Shown: positions 1 through 6,652 of the stretch, one piece after another
How positions within the stretch are numbered: the first letter of the stretch is position 1
Layout of the letters: the number at the start of each line of letters is the position of its first letter
Assembly (NCBI GenBank): GCA_023428515.1
Contig: JAEYXI010000190.1
Coordinates: 1-13,881, forward strand
DNA length: 13,881 nt
Source: Pseudomonadota bacterium
Lineage (GTDB): Bacteria; Pseudomonadota; Alphaproteobacteria; Rhizobiales; Rhizobiaceae
Direction: 5' to 3'
Position numbers and translations under genes: made by a program
Notes under the pieces: generated by a model
Told to the model about the DNA's origin: nothing
Database searches by the model: none
The model's input: only the letters and a program-made list of their open reading frames with translations

Positions 1-1
1 C

Positions 2-853
2 ATCTATCTCGATCCGAGCGTGCAGTTCTTCAACCCAGTGGTGAAGGGCGCGCAGGATGCGGCGGCGCAGTTCGGCGTCGACCTCGACGTGCAATATGCC
101 AACAACGACCCGGTCAGGCAGAATGACCTGATCGAGAGCGCCACTGCTGCCGGCGTCCACGGCATCGCGGTTGCGATCTCCAACTCCGACGCTTTCGACG
201 ACAGCATCTGTGCGGCCGTCAAGGCCGGCATCGTCGTCATAGGCTTCAACAATGACGACCTCGAAGGCGCCAAGGGCAATTGCCGCCAGGCCTATGTCGG
301 CATGGACGAATTCGCTTCCGGCTACGAGCTCGGCAACCGCATGATCGAGAAGTTTGGCCTGAAGGAAGGCGATGTGGTGTTCAACCCGCGCGAGATCCCC
401 GAGGCCAGCTTCGCGGTCGCGCGCGGCGGCGGCATCGAGAAGGCGATGACCGAGAAGGGCATCAAGGTCGAGACGGTGCGCGCCGGCCTTGACCCGGCCG
501 AGGCGCAGAACATCATGGCGCAGTTCCTGATCGCCAACCCGAACGTCAAGGCGGTGTTCGGCACCGGCTCGGTCACCTCGACGGTCGGCGCGGGCGCTAT
601 CAAGGACGCCGGCGTCGACGTTCCGTTCGCGGGCTTCGACCTCGCGGTCGAGATCGCCAACGCGGTGGAATCCGGCGCGATGTTCGCGACCATGGACCAG
701 CAGCCCTATTTGCAGGGCTACTATCCGATCGCCCAGATCGCGCTTGCCAAGCGCTACGGCCTGACGCCGACCGACGTCGATACCGGACAGGGCGCGTTCC
801 TCGACCAGACGCGCATAGGCGCCGTCAAGGAAATGATCGGCACCTATCGCTGA
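2..853 (+). CDS. Sugar ABC transporter periplasmic substrate-binding protein (5' end cut off)
   Basis: This reading frame is open from the window edge (starting I-Y-L-D-P-S-V-Q-F-F-N-P) to a TGA at 851, giving 283 residues. The start codon and signal peptide lie outside the window; family members are usually about 320-340 residues. The fold is periplasmic binding protein type 1 (ribose/fructose-binding-like): the first strand is followed by 'NPVVKGAQDAA', then 'AVAISNSDAF', 'VVIGFNNDD', a long inter-lobe region, 'VKAVFGTGSV' and 'VPFAGFDLAVEIANAVESGAMFATMDQQPYLQGYYPI', the usual C-lobe pattern in which a late D and Q contact the sugar. It should bind a sugar in the periplasm and deliver it to the permease encoded next. 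A GTG at 20 could be mistaken for a start, but homologous sequence continues upstream of it. The ligand cannot be read from the sequence; the downstream kduI suggests a uronate or related sugar acid. Confidence 0.9.
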   Translation: MYLDPSVQFFNPVVKGAQDAAAQFGVDLDVQYANNDPVRQNDLIESATAAGVHGIAVAISNSDAFDDSICAAVKAGIVVIGFNNDDLEGAKGNCRQAYVGMDEFASGYELGNRMIEKFGLKEGDVVFNPREIPEASFAVARGGGIEKAMTEKGIKVETVRAGLDPAEAQNIMAQFLIANPNVKAVFGTGSVTSTVGAGAIKDAGVDVPFAGFDLAVEIANAVESGAMFATMDQQPYLQGYYPIAQIALAKRYGLTPTDVDTGQGAFLDQTRIGAVKEMIGTYR

Positions 854-867
854 TCGCCAGCCTCGTA

Positions 868-896
868 GAGCCTTCCGGCGTTGCGCCGGGAGGCTC
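868..896 (+). promoter_or_regulatory. Strong intercistronic hairpin between binding-protein and permease genes
   Basis: The arms GAGCCTTCCGGCG (868-880) and CGCCGGGAGGCTC (884-896) pair over 13 bp with a single G-U wobble and a TTG loop. The hairpin starts 14 bases after the binding-protein stop and ends 15 bases before the permease ATG. No T-run follows, so a full intrinsic terminator is unlikely. Hairpins here in binding-protein-dependent ABC operons commonly protect the upstream mRNA or partly stop transcription, giving an excess of binding protein; that role is inferred. Confidence 0.7.
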
Positions 897-911
897 GGCA
901 ACTGTCCCGGC

Positions 912-1946
912 ATGAGGGCCACGGCCTTGACCATCTCGTCCACCGACGGCGCCGCCGTCCCATCCCGCACGGCCAGGAGTTCGCTGGCAAGGCAGATGCT
1001 GGCGAAACCGGCAGGGTCGATCTTCGTGGTGTTCGCGCTGATCCAGATCGCCTGCATCGTCGCCGGCCTGCTCTATCCCGACGATTTCCGCTATTTGTCG
1101 CCGCAGAACCTCACAATCCTGATGAAGGCGGTTCCGGTACTCGGCTGCCTGGCGCTCGGCGCCGGCATCCTGATGATCGCCGGCGAGTTCGACCTGTCGA
1201 TTGGCTCCGTCTACACGCTGACCGCCATCGTCATGGCCGTGCAGGTTGGCGACGGAATGAGCGCCTTCCTTGCCGCGCCGCTGGCGATCCTGATCGGCGT
1301 CGCGATCGGCGTGCTGAACGGGGTGATCACGCTGCGCTTCGGCCTGCCGTCCTTCATCGTTACACTGGGCGGCCTGCTGTTCTGGCGCGGCGCGGTGCTG
1401 CTCTACAATGGCGCCGTTCAGGTCCGTTTCGACCCCGAGCCGATGTTTTCCTCGCTCTTCGCGGGAACCTTCCTGGGTCTCAACGCCGCCTTCATCTGGA
1501 TACTGCTGCTCGTCGTCGCCTTCCATCTCCTGCTGCACAATCACTGGTTCGGCAACCACGTCTTCGCGACGGGCGGCAACCGCGCGGCGGCGACCGCCAT
1601 CGGCATCAACGTCAAGCGCGTCAAGATCATCGCCTTCGCCATCGCCGGCGGCATGGCGGCCTTCGCCGGCATCCTGGCGACCTCGCGCGTCGGCAGCGTG
1701 CAGCCCGGACAGGGCACCGGCCTCGAACTCCAGGCGATCGCCGCCTGCGTCATCGGCGGTCTCTCGCTCAATGGCGGGCGCGGCTCGGTGATAGGCATCT
1801 TCCTCGGCGTGCTCCTGATCCACACGATCACCAACGTGCTGCTGCTCGTTCGCGCGCCGGGCTTCTACCTCGAAATGTTCATCGCGACGCTGATCGTCGG
1901 CGCCGCCATCCTGAACCAGCTCATCGAACGCAAGGGGACCGCATGA
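912..1946 (+). CDS. CUT2-family sugar ABC transporter permease (RbsC/FrcC-like)
   Basis: This 344-residue, strongly hydrophobic protein has about eight to ten predicted membrane segments after a polar N-terminal tail of about 35 residues. The motif 'GEFDLSIGS' near residues 91-99 and the C-terminal block 'GGLSLNGGRGSVIGIFLGVLL...' are hallmarks of branched-type (BPD_transp_2) sugar permeases such as RbsC, XylH and FrcC, and the length fits the family. It would form the homodimeric inner-membrane channel for the sugar carried by the upstream binding protein. The ATG at 912 has no good Shine-Dalgarno sequence; an internal start in the N-terminal tail is possible, for example ATG at 996. Its stop overlaps the start of the ATPase gene (ATGA, 1943-1946), which implies translational coupling. 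Confidence 0.9.
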   Translation: MRATALTISSTDGAAVPSRTARSSLARQMLAKPAGSIFVVFALIQIACIVAGLLYPDDFRYLSPQNLTILMKAVPVLGCLALGAGILMIAGEFDLSIGSVYTLTAIVMAVQVGDGMSAFLAAPLAILIGVAIGVLNGVITLRFGLPSFIVTLGGLLFWRGAVLLYNGAVQVRFDPEPMFSSLFAGTFLGLNAAFIWILLLVVAFHLLLHNHWFGNHVFATGGNRAAATAIGINVKRVKIIAFAIAGGMAAFAGILATSRVGSVQPGQGTGLELQAIAACVIGGLSLNGGRGSVIGIFLGVLLIHTITNVLLLVRAPGFYLEMFIATLIVGAAILNQLIERKGTA

Positions 1947-2683
1947 CATCCGCCACGCCTCTCCTTTCGTTGCACGATGTCAGCAAGCGCTTCGGCGCGC
2001 TGACGGCGCTCAAGGACCTGTCCTTCCATGTCGGCGAAGGCGAAGTCGTCGGCTTGCTCGGTGACAACGGCGCCGGAAAATCGACGACGGTGAACCTGAT
2101 CTCCGGAATCCACCAGCCGACATCCGGCCATATCTCGGTGGACGGCAAGCAAACGCTGTTCACCTGCCGCACGGACTCCGCCGATGCCGGCATCGAGACG
2201 ATCTATCAGAACACCGCGCTCGTGGATTCGCTCTCGATTACCCGAAACATCTTCATGGGTCGCGAACGCACCAATGGCTTCGGTTTCCTGAAGCAGGCGG
2301 AAATGCGCGAAATCGCGATGGAGGTGCTGAAGTCCGCCGTCCATATCTCCGGCATCGACTCTCCCGACAAACTGGTCGGCGAATTGTCAGGTGGCCAGAA
2401 GCAAGCGGTGGCGATCGCGCGTGCCGTGTTCTTCAAGCGCCGCGTGCTGCTGCTCGACGAGCCGACCTCGGCGCTTTCTGTGCGCGAGACCGAAGCCCTG
2501 CTCGGCCAGGTGCTGAAGCTCAAGGCCGAGAATGTGTCGAGCGTGCTCGTGACCCACAATCTCTATCACGCCTATCAGGTGTGCGACCGCTTCGTGATCA
2601 TGAGCCACGGCACCAAGGTCTTCGATGTGGCGAAGGCAGACACGACAATCGGCCAACTTACGGAATATGTGGTGCTGACATGA
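1943..2683 (+). CDS. Single-cassette sugar ABC transporter ATPase (FrcA-like)
   Basis: The 246-residue protein has all nucleotide-binding motifs in order: Walker A GDNGAGKST (40-48), Q-loop Gln89, signature LSGGQ (148-152), Walker B VLLLDEP (168-174) and H-loop His205. It energises uptake through the adjacent permease. Most CUT2 sugar importers use a fused double-cassette ATPase of about 500 residues (RbsA, XylG). This one has a single cassette, as in the rhizobial fructose transporter FrcBCA, and the gene order binding protein-permease-ATPase is also the frc order. The start is ATG 1943, preceded by AGGGGA and overlapping the permease stop; the same frame runs upstream to 881 only as an open shadow of the permease gene. 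Its stop overlaps the kduI start (ATGA, 2680-2683). Confidence 0.92.
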   Translation: MTSATPLLSLHDVSKRFGALTALKDLSFHVGEGEVVGLLGDNGAGKSTTVNLISGIHQPTSGHISVDGKQTLFTCRTDSADAGIETIYQNTALVDSLSITRNIFMGRERTNGFGFLKQAEMREIAMEVLKSAVHISGIDSPDKLVGELSGGQKQAVAIARAVFFKRRVLLLDEPTSALSVRETEALLGQVLKLKAENVSSVLVTHNLYHAYQVCDRFVIMSHGTKVFDVAKADTTIGQLTEYVVLT

Positions 2684-3552
2684 CGAATGAAGAGAAGACG
2701 GCGGGCGCTGGTGTCACCGAGGTGGACATCCGCCATGCGATCGACCCGCTGACGGCCTCAGCGATGGGGACCGACGAGTTGCGGGCGAATTTTCTCATTC
2801 CGGACCTGTTCCAGCCGGGAAAAGTGGCGCTGACCTACACGCATTACGACCGCATGATTGTCGGCGGAGCCGTGCCTCTGGAGCAGGCACTGTCGCTGGA
2901 GCCCATCAAGCAGACCGGCTCCAAAAGCTTCCTCGACCGCCGCGAGTTGATCGTCATCAATATCGGCGGGCCAGGTACGATGACGGCTGATGGCGAGGTC
3001 TTCGCGACCGGTCCGCGGGACATGGTCTATGTCGGCATGGGCACGACCAACGTGTCGTTTGCTTCGGATGATGCACACACTCCAGCGAAGTTCTATCTGC
3101 TGTCGGCGCCGGCGCATGCTACGCATCCAACAACGCTGATCCGCATCGGCGACGCCAAGCGCGTCGATCTCGGCAGCCAGCAGACATCGAACGAGCGCTC
3201 CATCTTCCAGTTCATCCACCCGGAAGGTGCGAAGACCTGCCAACTGGTTGTCGGCATGACTCAACTGGCACCGGGCTCGGTGTGGAACACCATGCCTTGC
3301 CATGTGCACGACAGGCGCATGGAGGCCTATCTCTATTTCGACCTCGCCGAGAATGCCCGGGTGTTCCACCTGATGGGCGAGCCCGACGAGACCCGTCACA
3401 TAGTTATGAAGAACGAGGAGGCGGCGGTTTCGCCGTGCTGGTCGATCCATTCAGGCGCCGGCACGTCAAGCTACGCCTTCATCTGGGCGATGGCCGGCGA
3501 CAACATCGACTACACCGACGTGGATCCTGTGTCGGTCGACATGCTGCGCTGA
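2680..3552 (+). CDS. kduI: 5-dehydro-4-deoxy-D-glucuronate isomerase (KduI)
   Basis: KduI is a cupin-fold, zinc-dependent isomerase that converts 5-keto-4-deoxyuronate, from unsaturated uronates released by pectate or oligogalacturonide lyases, to 2,5-diketo-3-deoxygluconate in the cytoplasm. The 290-residue product matches the family throughout, with blocks such as 'RRELIVINIGGPGT', 'CQLVVGMTQLAPGSVWNTMPCH', 'DETRHIVMKNEEAAVSPCWSIHSG' and 'YAFIWAMAGDN'. The zinc ligands known from E. coli KduI (His196, His198, Glu203, His245) correspond by motif to His208, His210, Glu215 and His257 here, a constant offset of 12 caused by a longer N-terminus. The ATG at 2680 overlaps the ATPase stop. A fourth-position kduI in an frc-like operon suggests the transporter imports a uronate-derived compound. 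KduI can also act on other hexuronates, so the physiological substrate is uncertain. Confidence 0.95.
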   Translation: MTNEEKTAGAGVTEVDIRHAIDPLTASAMGTDELRANFLIPDLFQPGKVALTYTHYDRMIVGGAVPLEQALSLEPIKQTGSKSFLDRRELIVINIGGPGTMTADGEVFATGPRDMVYVGMGTTNVSFASDDAHTPAKFYLLSAPAHATHPTTLIRIGDAKRVDLGSQQTSNERSIFQFIHPEGAKTCQLVVGMTQLAPGSVWNTMPCHVHDRRMEAYLYFDLAENARVFHLMGEPDETRHIVMKNEEAAVSPCWSIHSGAGTSSYAFIWAMAGDNIDYTDVDPVSVDMLR

Positions 3553-3569
3553 GTAGTGACAGGCTCCAA

Positions 3570-3812
3570 AGGCGTCCGGAGCATCTGGGCTTCTCAGATG
3601 CGGGCGCCTTGACTGGAACCGCACGTGTCATCGAGCCGACGGGGGCCGAGACGCATGTTGAATTCGACCTGGCTGGAACGCGCATAACGGCGGTCGTTGA
3701 CGGCGAATCCGCCATCGCCGTCGACGAGAAGCTGAAGACGGGTATCGACGCCGATAAAATCTATCTCTTCGATCGCGCCGATGGAAAGCGGCTGCGGTCT
3801 CGGACGGCCTGA
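3570..3812 (+). pseudogene. 3' remnant of a MalK/UgpC-type sugar ABC ATPase gene
   Basis: In one frame ending at TGA 3810-3812 the DNA reads R-P-E-H-L-G, a short spacer, then 'GTARVIEPTGAETHVEFDLAG' and finally 'IYLFDRADGKRL'. This is the C-terminal regulatory (OB/TOBE) domain order of CUT1-family ATPases (MalK, UgpC), where RPEHL precedes a 'vvEptGaEthv' strand and the chain ends near 'LFD...G.R'. Roughly the last 80 residues remain; Walker A, signature and Walker B are absent. The frame is open further upstream but there it overlaps kduI out of frame. 'GGCGTCCGGAGC' looks like GVRPEHL coding sequence that has lost about 4 bases. No start or ribosome site is present, so I read it as a dead fragment left by a deletion next to kduI. 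Confidence 0.65.
3571..3608 (+). terminator. Terminator-like hairpin downstream of kduI
   Basis: GGCGTCC (3571-3577) pairs with GGGCGCC (3602-3608) with one G-U pair. After a 3-base bulge, GCATCTG (3581-3587) pairs with CAGATGC (3595-3601) around a 7-base loop, giving 14 bp in total. It begins 18 bases after the kduI stop. Only TTGA follows rather than a T-run, so termination may be weak or Rho-dependent, or the hairpin may simply protect the mRNA 3' end. The same bases also encode part of the ABC-ATPase remnant annotated here. Confidence 0.5.
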
Positions 3813-3821
3813 TCCGTGGAT

Positions 3822-4108
3822 ATGCCCTTATCGAGTTCGCTCGGCAAGCACGGGAAGCCGCTCGCGCTCGTGGTGATGGGGGTGAGCGGCTGCGGCTATC
3901 CACATGGGCCGCAGCGCTCGCCGCCAATAGCGGCACGCTTCTGATCGAGGGAGACGCGCCGGCGCAGCCGGACAAGATCGACCGGTCCGTCGACATCATC
4001 GTGGCAAACGCCGCCCATTACCGTGCCGGCAGGCCCATGGTGAACAGGCTGACGGCAAGGACATTTATACGCGTCGTGCGTGACGGCGAATGCCATGTTC
4101 CAAGCTAA
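3822..4108 (+). pseudogene. Decayed gluconokinase gene (gntK-like), frameshifted and internally deleted
   Basis: ATG 3822 opens with 'KPLALVVMGVSGCG', the start of a gluconokinase P-loop (normally GVSGxGKST), but the frame then leaves the family and stops at 3942-3944. One frame over, the homology resumes at 'STWAAALAANSGTLLIEGDA', matching the family's 'KST...ALA...G...IEGDALHP' segment, so about one base is missing inside the P-loop. After 'PAQPDK' the sequence jumps to 'IDRSVDIIVANA', which resembles the end of gluconokinases, and stops at TAA 4106-4108. The middle of the roughly 170-residue enzyme, some 100 residues, is therefore missing. It starts 9 bases after the ATPase remnant, as if both once shared an operon for sugar-acid uptake and phosphorylation. 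The N-terminal match is good; the C-terminal match is weaker. Confidence 0.5.
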
Positions 4109-4114
4109 GGAACA
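4096..4114. terminator. Short dyad at the end of the aminotransferase gene
   Basis: TGTTCC (4096-4101) and GGAACA (4109-4114) form a perfect 6-bp stem with a 7-base loop, 18 bases beyond the aminotransferase stop codon on the minus strand. Neither strand has a convincing T-run after the stem, so this is only a weak candidate for ending minus-strand transcription. Confidence 0.25.
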
Positions 4115-4131
4115 AAATACTCAGAACGCGA

Positions 4132-5454
4132 CTACGCCGAATCCAAGCAACTGGCGAAACGATCAATCACGTCCTCGGCATCGGCAAGCGATAGGCAAAG
4201 CGGCGGACACATCCGGATGACGTTCCGGTAGGGACCGGATCGGCTGGCGACGAGGCCTTTGTAGCGCATCTGTTCGAACACGGCCAAGGCCGCTTCGGGT
4301 GCTGGCTCCTTCGTGGCCCGGTCCTTCACCAGTTCTACCGCGAGCATCAGGCCGCGTCCCCGGACATCGCCGACGAGTGGCGATTTTTCTCGAAGCCCTT
4401 CGAGTCCAGCCTTGAGCGCCCCGCCGACAACCCTGGCGTTTTCCTGCAGGCGTTCGTCGCGGATGGCCTTCAGCACCGCGCGTCCGGCGGTGCAGGCAAC
4501 TGGGTTGGCGCCGTATGTATGGAACAGGAACTTGTGCGACATGGCCTCGGCGACGTCGCGTTTCGCGATCACCGCCCCGAGCGGGATGCCGTTGCCGATG
4601 CCCTTGGCGGCGACGACGATGTCCGGCACGACGCCGTGCGACTCGAAGGACCAGAAGGCGTCGCCGGTCCTGCCGACACCCGCCTGCACCTCGTCGATGA
4701 TGAGCAGGCCGCCAGCCTTGCGAACCCGTTCGGCCGCGCCTGCGATGTAGCCGTCAGGGATGGGGACGATGCCGCCATATCCCTGCACCGGCTCGACTAT
4801 CATGCCGGCGATGGTACCGCTGGTGGAGCTGTCGATCGCTGCCTGGACTTCGGCGAGGTAGGGCGCAACGCCTTCGCCGTGGATGCCGCGGTATTGGTTG
4901 GGCTCGGCCACGAAAGCCACGCCGCCGAGCTGCAGTACGTTGTGCCGGAAACCCGCAATGCCGGTGACCGACTGCGCGCCGAACGTCGCGCCGTGATAGC
5001 TCGAACGAAGGGCCAGCATGTCGGTGTTGCCGGTGAACGTGCGGGCCATCAGCAATGCGAGGTCGATAGCTTCCGCGCCGCTGTTGGTGAAATGCACGAC
5101 CCAGTCATGGCCGGCGGGCATGGTCCCGGCGAGTTCCTCGGCATATTGCGCCGGCACCGGATGGTAGAACATGGTGGTGCAATGGGTCAGGTCTGCGAGT
5201 TGGGCGGTCGCCGCCTTGACCACCAGCGGATGTGCATGGCCGACAGAAATGCAGAGGTTCATGCCAAGCAGGTCGATGTATTTGTTGCCCTTCTCGTCCC
5301 ACAGGTACTGACCTTTTCCCCGCTTGAAGATCAACGGCTCCTTGAAAGGCACGAATTTGCGCTGCGACGCCGAGTAGAAATTCTCGCGCCGCGACACGAT
5401 CGCTTCCGTCGACCAGTCGACTTCGAGTTCCGGCAGGGTGTCGAGGGCATCCAT
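4132..5454 (-). CDS. Class III PLP-dependent aminotransferase, AGXT2-like
   Basis: The 440-residue product belongs to fold-type I, class III aminotransferases and is closest in pattern to AGXT2 (alanine-glyoxylate / 3-aminoisobutyrate-pyruvate transaminase): 'YLWDEKGNKYIDLLGMNLCISVGHAHP', 'HCTTMFYHPVPAQYAEELA', 'FTNSGAEAIDLALLMAR', 'YHGATFG', 'IVEPVQGYGG', 'IIDEVQAGVGRTG', 'DIVVAAKGIGNGIPLGAV'. Counting from the chosen start, the PLP-binding Lys is 284, the Asp contacting the PLP ring nitrogen is 254 and the phosphate-binding SGAEA lies at 125-129. A longer form starting at GTG 5499 is open, but ATG 5454 has a perfect AGGAGG six bases upstream and is preferred. It lies downstream of the LysR gene on the same strand. 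Near sarcosine and dimethylglycine dehydrogenases it may transaminate glyoxylate or an amino acid made from the methylated substrate; its exact donor is unknown. Confidence 0.88.
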   Translation of the reverse strand: MDALDTLPELEVDWSTEAIVSRRENFYSASQRKFVPFKEPLIFKRGKGQYLWDEKGNKYIDLLGMNLCISVGHAHPLVVKAATAQLADLTHCTTMFYHPVPAQYAEELAGTMPAGHDWVVHFTNSGAEAIDLALLMARTFTGNTDMLALRSSYHGATFGAQSVTGIAGFRHNVLQLGGVAFVAEPNQYRGIHGEGVAPYLAEVQAAIDSSTSGTIAGMIVEPVQGYGGIVPIPDGYIAGAAERVRKAGGLLIIDEVQAGVGRTGDAFWSFESHGVVPDIVVAAKGIGNGIPLGAVIAKRDVAEAMSHKFLFHTYGANPVACTAGRAVLKAIRDERLQENARVVGGALKAGLEGLREKSPLVGDVRGRGLMLAVELVKDRATKEPAPEAALAVFEQMRYKGLVASRSGPYRNVIRMCPPLCLSLADAEDVIDRFASCLDSA

Positions 5455-5460
5455 GTTCCG

Positions 5461-5466
5461 CCTCCT
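5461..5466 (-). promoter_or_regulatory. Consensus Shine-Dalgarno that fixes the aminotransferase start
   Basis: On the minus strand AGGAGG lies six bases before ATG 5454. It falls inside the 5' extension of the longer frame that begins at GTG 5499, which argues that the extension is untranslated leader. Confidence 0.85.
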
Positions 5467-5507
5467 GGACGATTCCAAAAAATCGGCCGGATTGAACACG
5501 GGAAAGC

Positions 5508-5525
5508 TTGCCGACGCATCGGCAA
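5508..5525 (-). promoter_or_regulatory. Hairpin between the LysR and aminotransferase genes
   Basis: TTGCCGA (5508-5514) and TCGGCAA (5519-5525) form a perfect 7-bp stem with a 4-base loop, starting 9 bases after the LysR stop on the minus strand and 53 bases before the aminotransferase start. On the minus strand only GCTTTCCC follows, so it may attenuate or process the transcript rather than end it. It could give the two genes different expression levels. Confidence 0.4.
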
Positions 5526-5534
5526 AGTCCGTTA

Positions 5535-6557
5535 TCAGGATAATTGATGCTCGCGATTAGCGTCCGCGTCATATCGATCGAGGGCGTATTGGTCGGGGGG
5601 CAGCGCAGGCAGCCGCGTCCTGATCGCCTCCACAAGAACTTCTGCCGTGCGTGAGGCAAAGGCTTCCGGCAGGTCGCCAAGTTCCCGCTCCCGGGCAACA
5701 AGCGTGATGTTGCGCGACAGGCCGGTGAAAGGAAGTGGGTGGACGTCGATCTCCATGCCTTCGGCGAGGCCGTCGATCAGCAGCGTCGGCGTGAGTATGG
5801 CAAAACCCATGCCCGCCGCCACCGGCGCGGTGACCACGCTGGAGCGGTCGCCTTCCATGGCTCGTGGAATCTCGATGCGCAGCCGGCTGAGGTGCTGGTC
5901 GACGCGCAGGCCGACCGGCGTTTCCCTGGAGAAACGGACAAAGGCCAGCTTGCGCGACAGTCTTGCGATATCGCGGACATCCCCGTCAAAACCCTTTGGC
6001 GTCACCAGCATGAATTTTTCGGTGAGAATGGGATGACGGATCAGCCCCTCGATTTCGAAGAGTTCACCGGAGGTGACCGCTAGATCGGCGCGACGGGCGC
6101 GCAGCAGCGCCACATGGTCTGTAGCAAGGCCGGCGAAAAGGCTGAGTTCGGGAATACCAAAATCCTTGCGGGCGAGCACGGAAAGCGCCGGCGCTAGCGT
6201 CGTCGCTATGGACGCCAACAACGCGACCCTTAGAAGCGGCAAGGGCGCGGCGTTCACCCGCCGGGCCTCTGTGCGCAAACCTTCCACTTCCGAAAGGATC
6301 GATATGGCGCGCCGGTGCAGCGCGATGCCCGCTTTCGTTAGTTCGATGGGCCGGATATTGCGGTCGATCAGGCTGACGGCAAGCGCGGTTTCAAGGTTCT
6401 TCAGGTGTTGGGACGCAGCCGACTGGGTCATGCCGAGCATCTGTGCGGCCTGCGTCACATGCCGTGTCTCGACGATCGCAACGAACACCTCGATGGACCG
6501 GAAAAGATTGAAATCGAAACTGCCGCTCTTCACGCCGCTTACACTGCTCCGGACCAT
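5535..6557 (-). CDS. LysR-family transcriptional regulator
   Basis: The 340-residue protein has a LysR N-terminal winged helix-turn-helix ('LFRSIEVFVAIVETRHVTQAAQMLGMTQSAASQHLKNLE', helix-turn-helix about residues 34-53) followed by a linker helix and a periplasmic-binding-like effector domain ('LLRVALLASIATTLAPAL', 'DLAVTSGELF', 'VVTAPVAAGMGFAILTPTLL'). ATG 6557 is chosen because the domain begins about 14 residues later. A longer form from ATG 6620 is open but its extra 21 residues match nothing and would cross the divergent promoter; the ribosome site (AGGA about 11 bases upstream) is only fair. Its position, divergent from the dehydrogenase operon and upstream of the aminotransferase, is classic for a LysR activator of both units, with a methylated amine or a breakdown product as likely inducer. 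The effector cannot be deduced from the sequence. Confidence 0.9.
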   Translation of the reverse strand: MVRSSVSGVKSGSFDFNLFRSIEVFVAIVETRHVTQAAQMLGMTQSAASQHLKNLETALAVSLIDRNIRPIELTKAGIALHRRAISILSEVEGLRTEARRVNAAPLPLLRVALLASIATTLAPALSVLARKDFGIPELSLFAGLATDHVALLRARRADLAVTSGELFEIEGLIRHPILTEKFMLVTPKGFDGDVRDIARLSRKLAFVRFSRETPVGLRVDQHLSRLRIEIPRAMEGDRSSVVTAPVAAGMGFAILTPTLLIDGLAEGMEIDVHPLPFTGLSRNITLVARERELGDLPEAFASRTAEVLVEAIRTRLPALPPDQYALDRYDADANREHQLS

Positions 6558-6652
6558 GCCATAAGTTTTCCTAATGTTACACGAAACAGGTTGAACGCAA
6601 GCCGTTGGCGGGAAAAACATGCGCCGTCCACCCAGCAGAGAGTTCTCCCCAG
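6558..6652. promoter_or_regulatory. Divergent promoter region between LysR gene and dehydrogenase operon
   Basis: These 95 bases are clearly more A+T-rich than the flanking genes and separate the two divergent start codons. A rightward candidate promoter is TTGAAC (6591-6596) with a 17-base spacer to AAAACA (6614-6619), a poor -10. TTTTCC (6565-6570) and GGAAAA (6611-6616) are inverted about 40 bases apart. No individual promoter is certain. Confidence 0.5.
6568..6585. promoter_or_regulatory. Candidate LysR operator (imperfect dyad)
   Basis: TTC, 12 bases, then GAA form an 18-bp imperfect dyad (TTC.T........A.GAA) containing a T-N11-A core, the minimal LysR-type recognition pattern. It sits 10 bases upstream of the LysR start, where an autoregulatory and activating site is expected. 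T-N11-A motifs are short and common by chance. Confidence 0.3.

Noticed and set aside
825..1949. 374-codon minus-strand open frame opposite the permease
   Set aside because: Low-complexity charged translation with no domain; an antisense shadow of the permease gene.
881..2683. 600-residue ABC protein with a long N-terminal extension
   Set aside because: Codons before 1943 are the permease gene read in the wrong frame (Arg-rich, no domain); the real ATPase start is ATG 1943.
3282..3812. Intact 176-residue protein overlapping the end of kduI
   Set aside because: The first half is an out-of-frame reading of kduI; only the part after about 3570 resembles a known family, as a C-terminal fragment.
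4519..5547. 342-codon plus-strand open frame opposite the aminotransferase
   Set aside because: Same shadow pattern; the minus strand carries all PLP-enzyme motifs and a consensus ribosome site.
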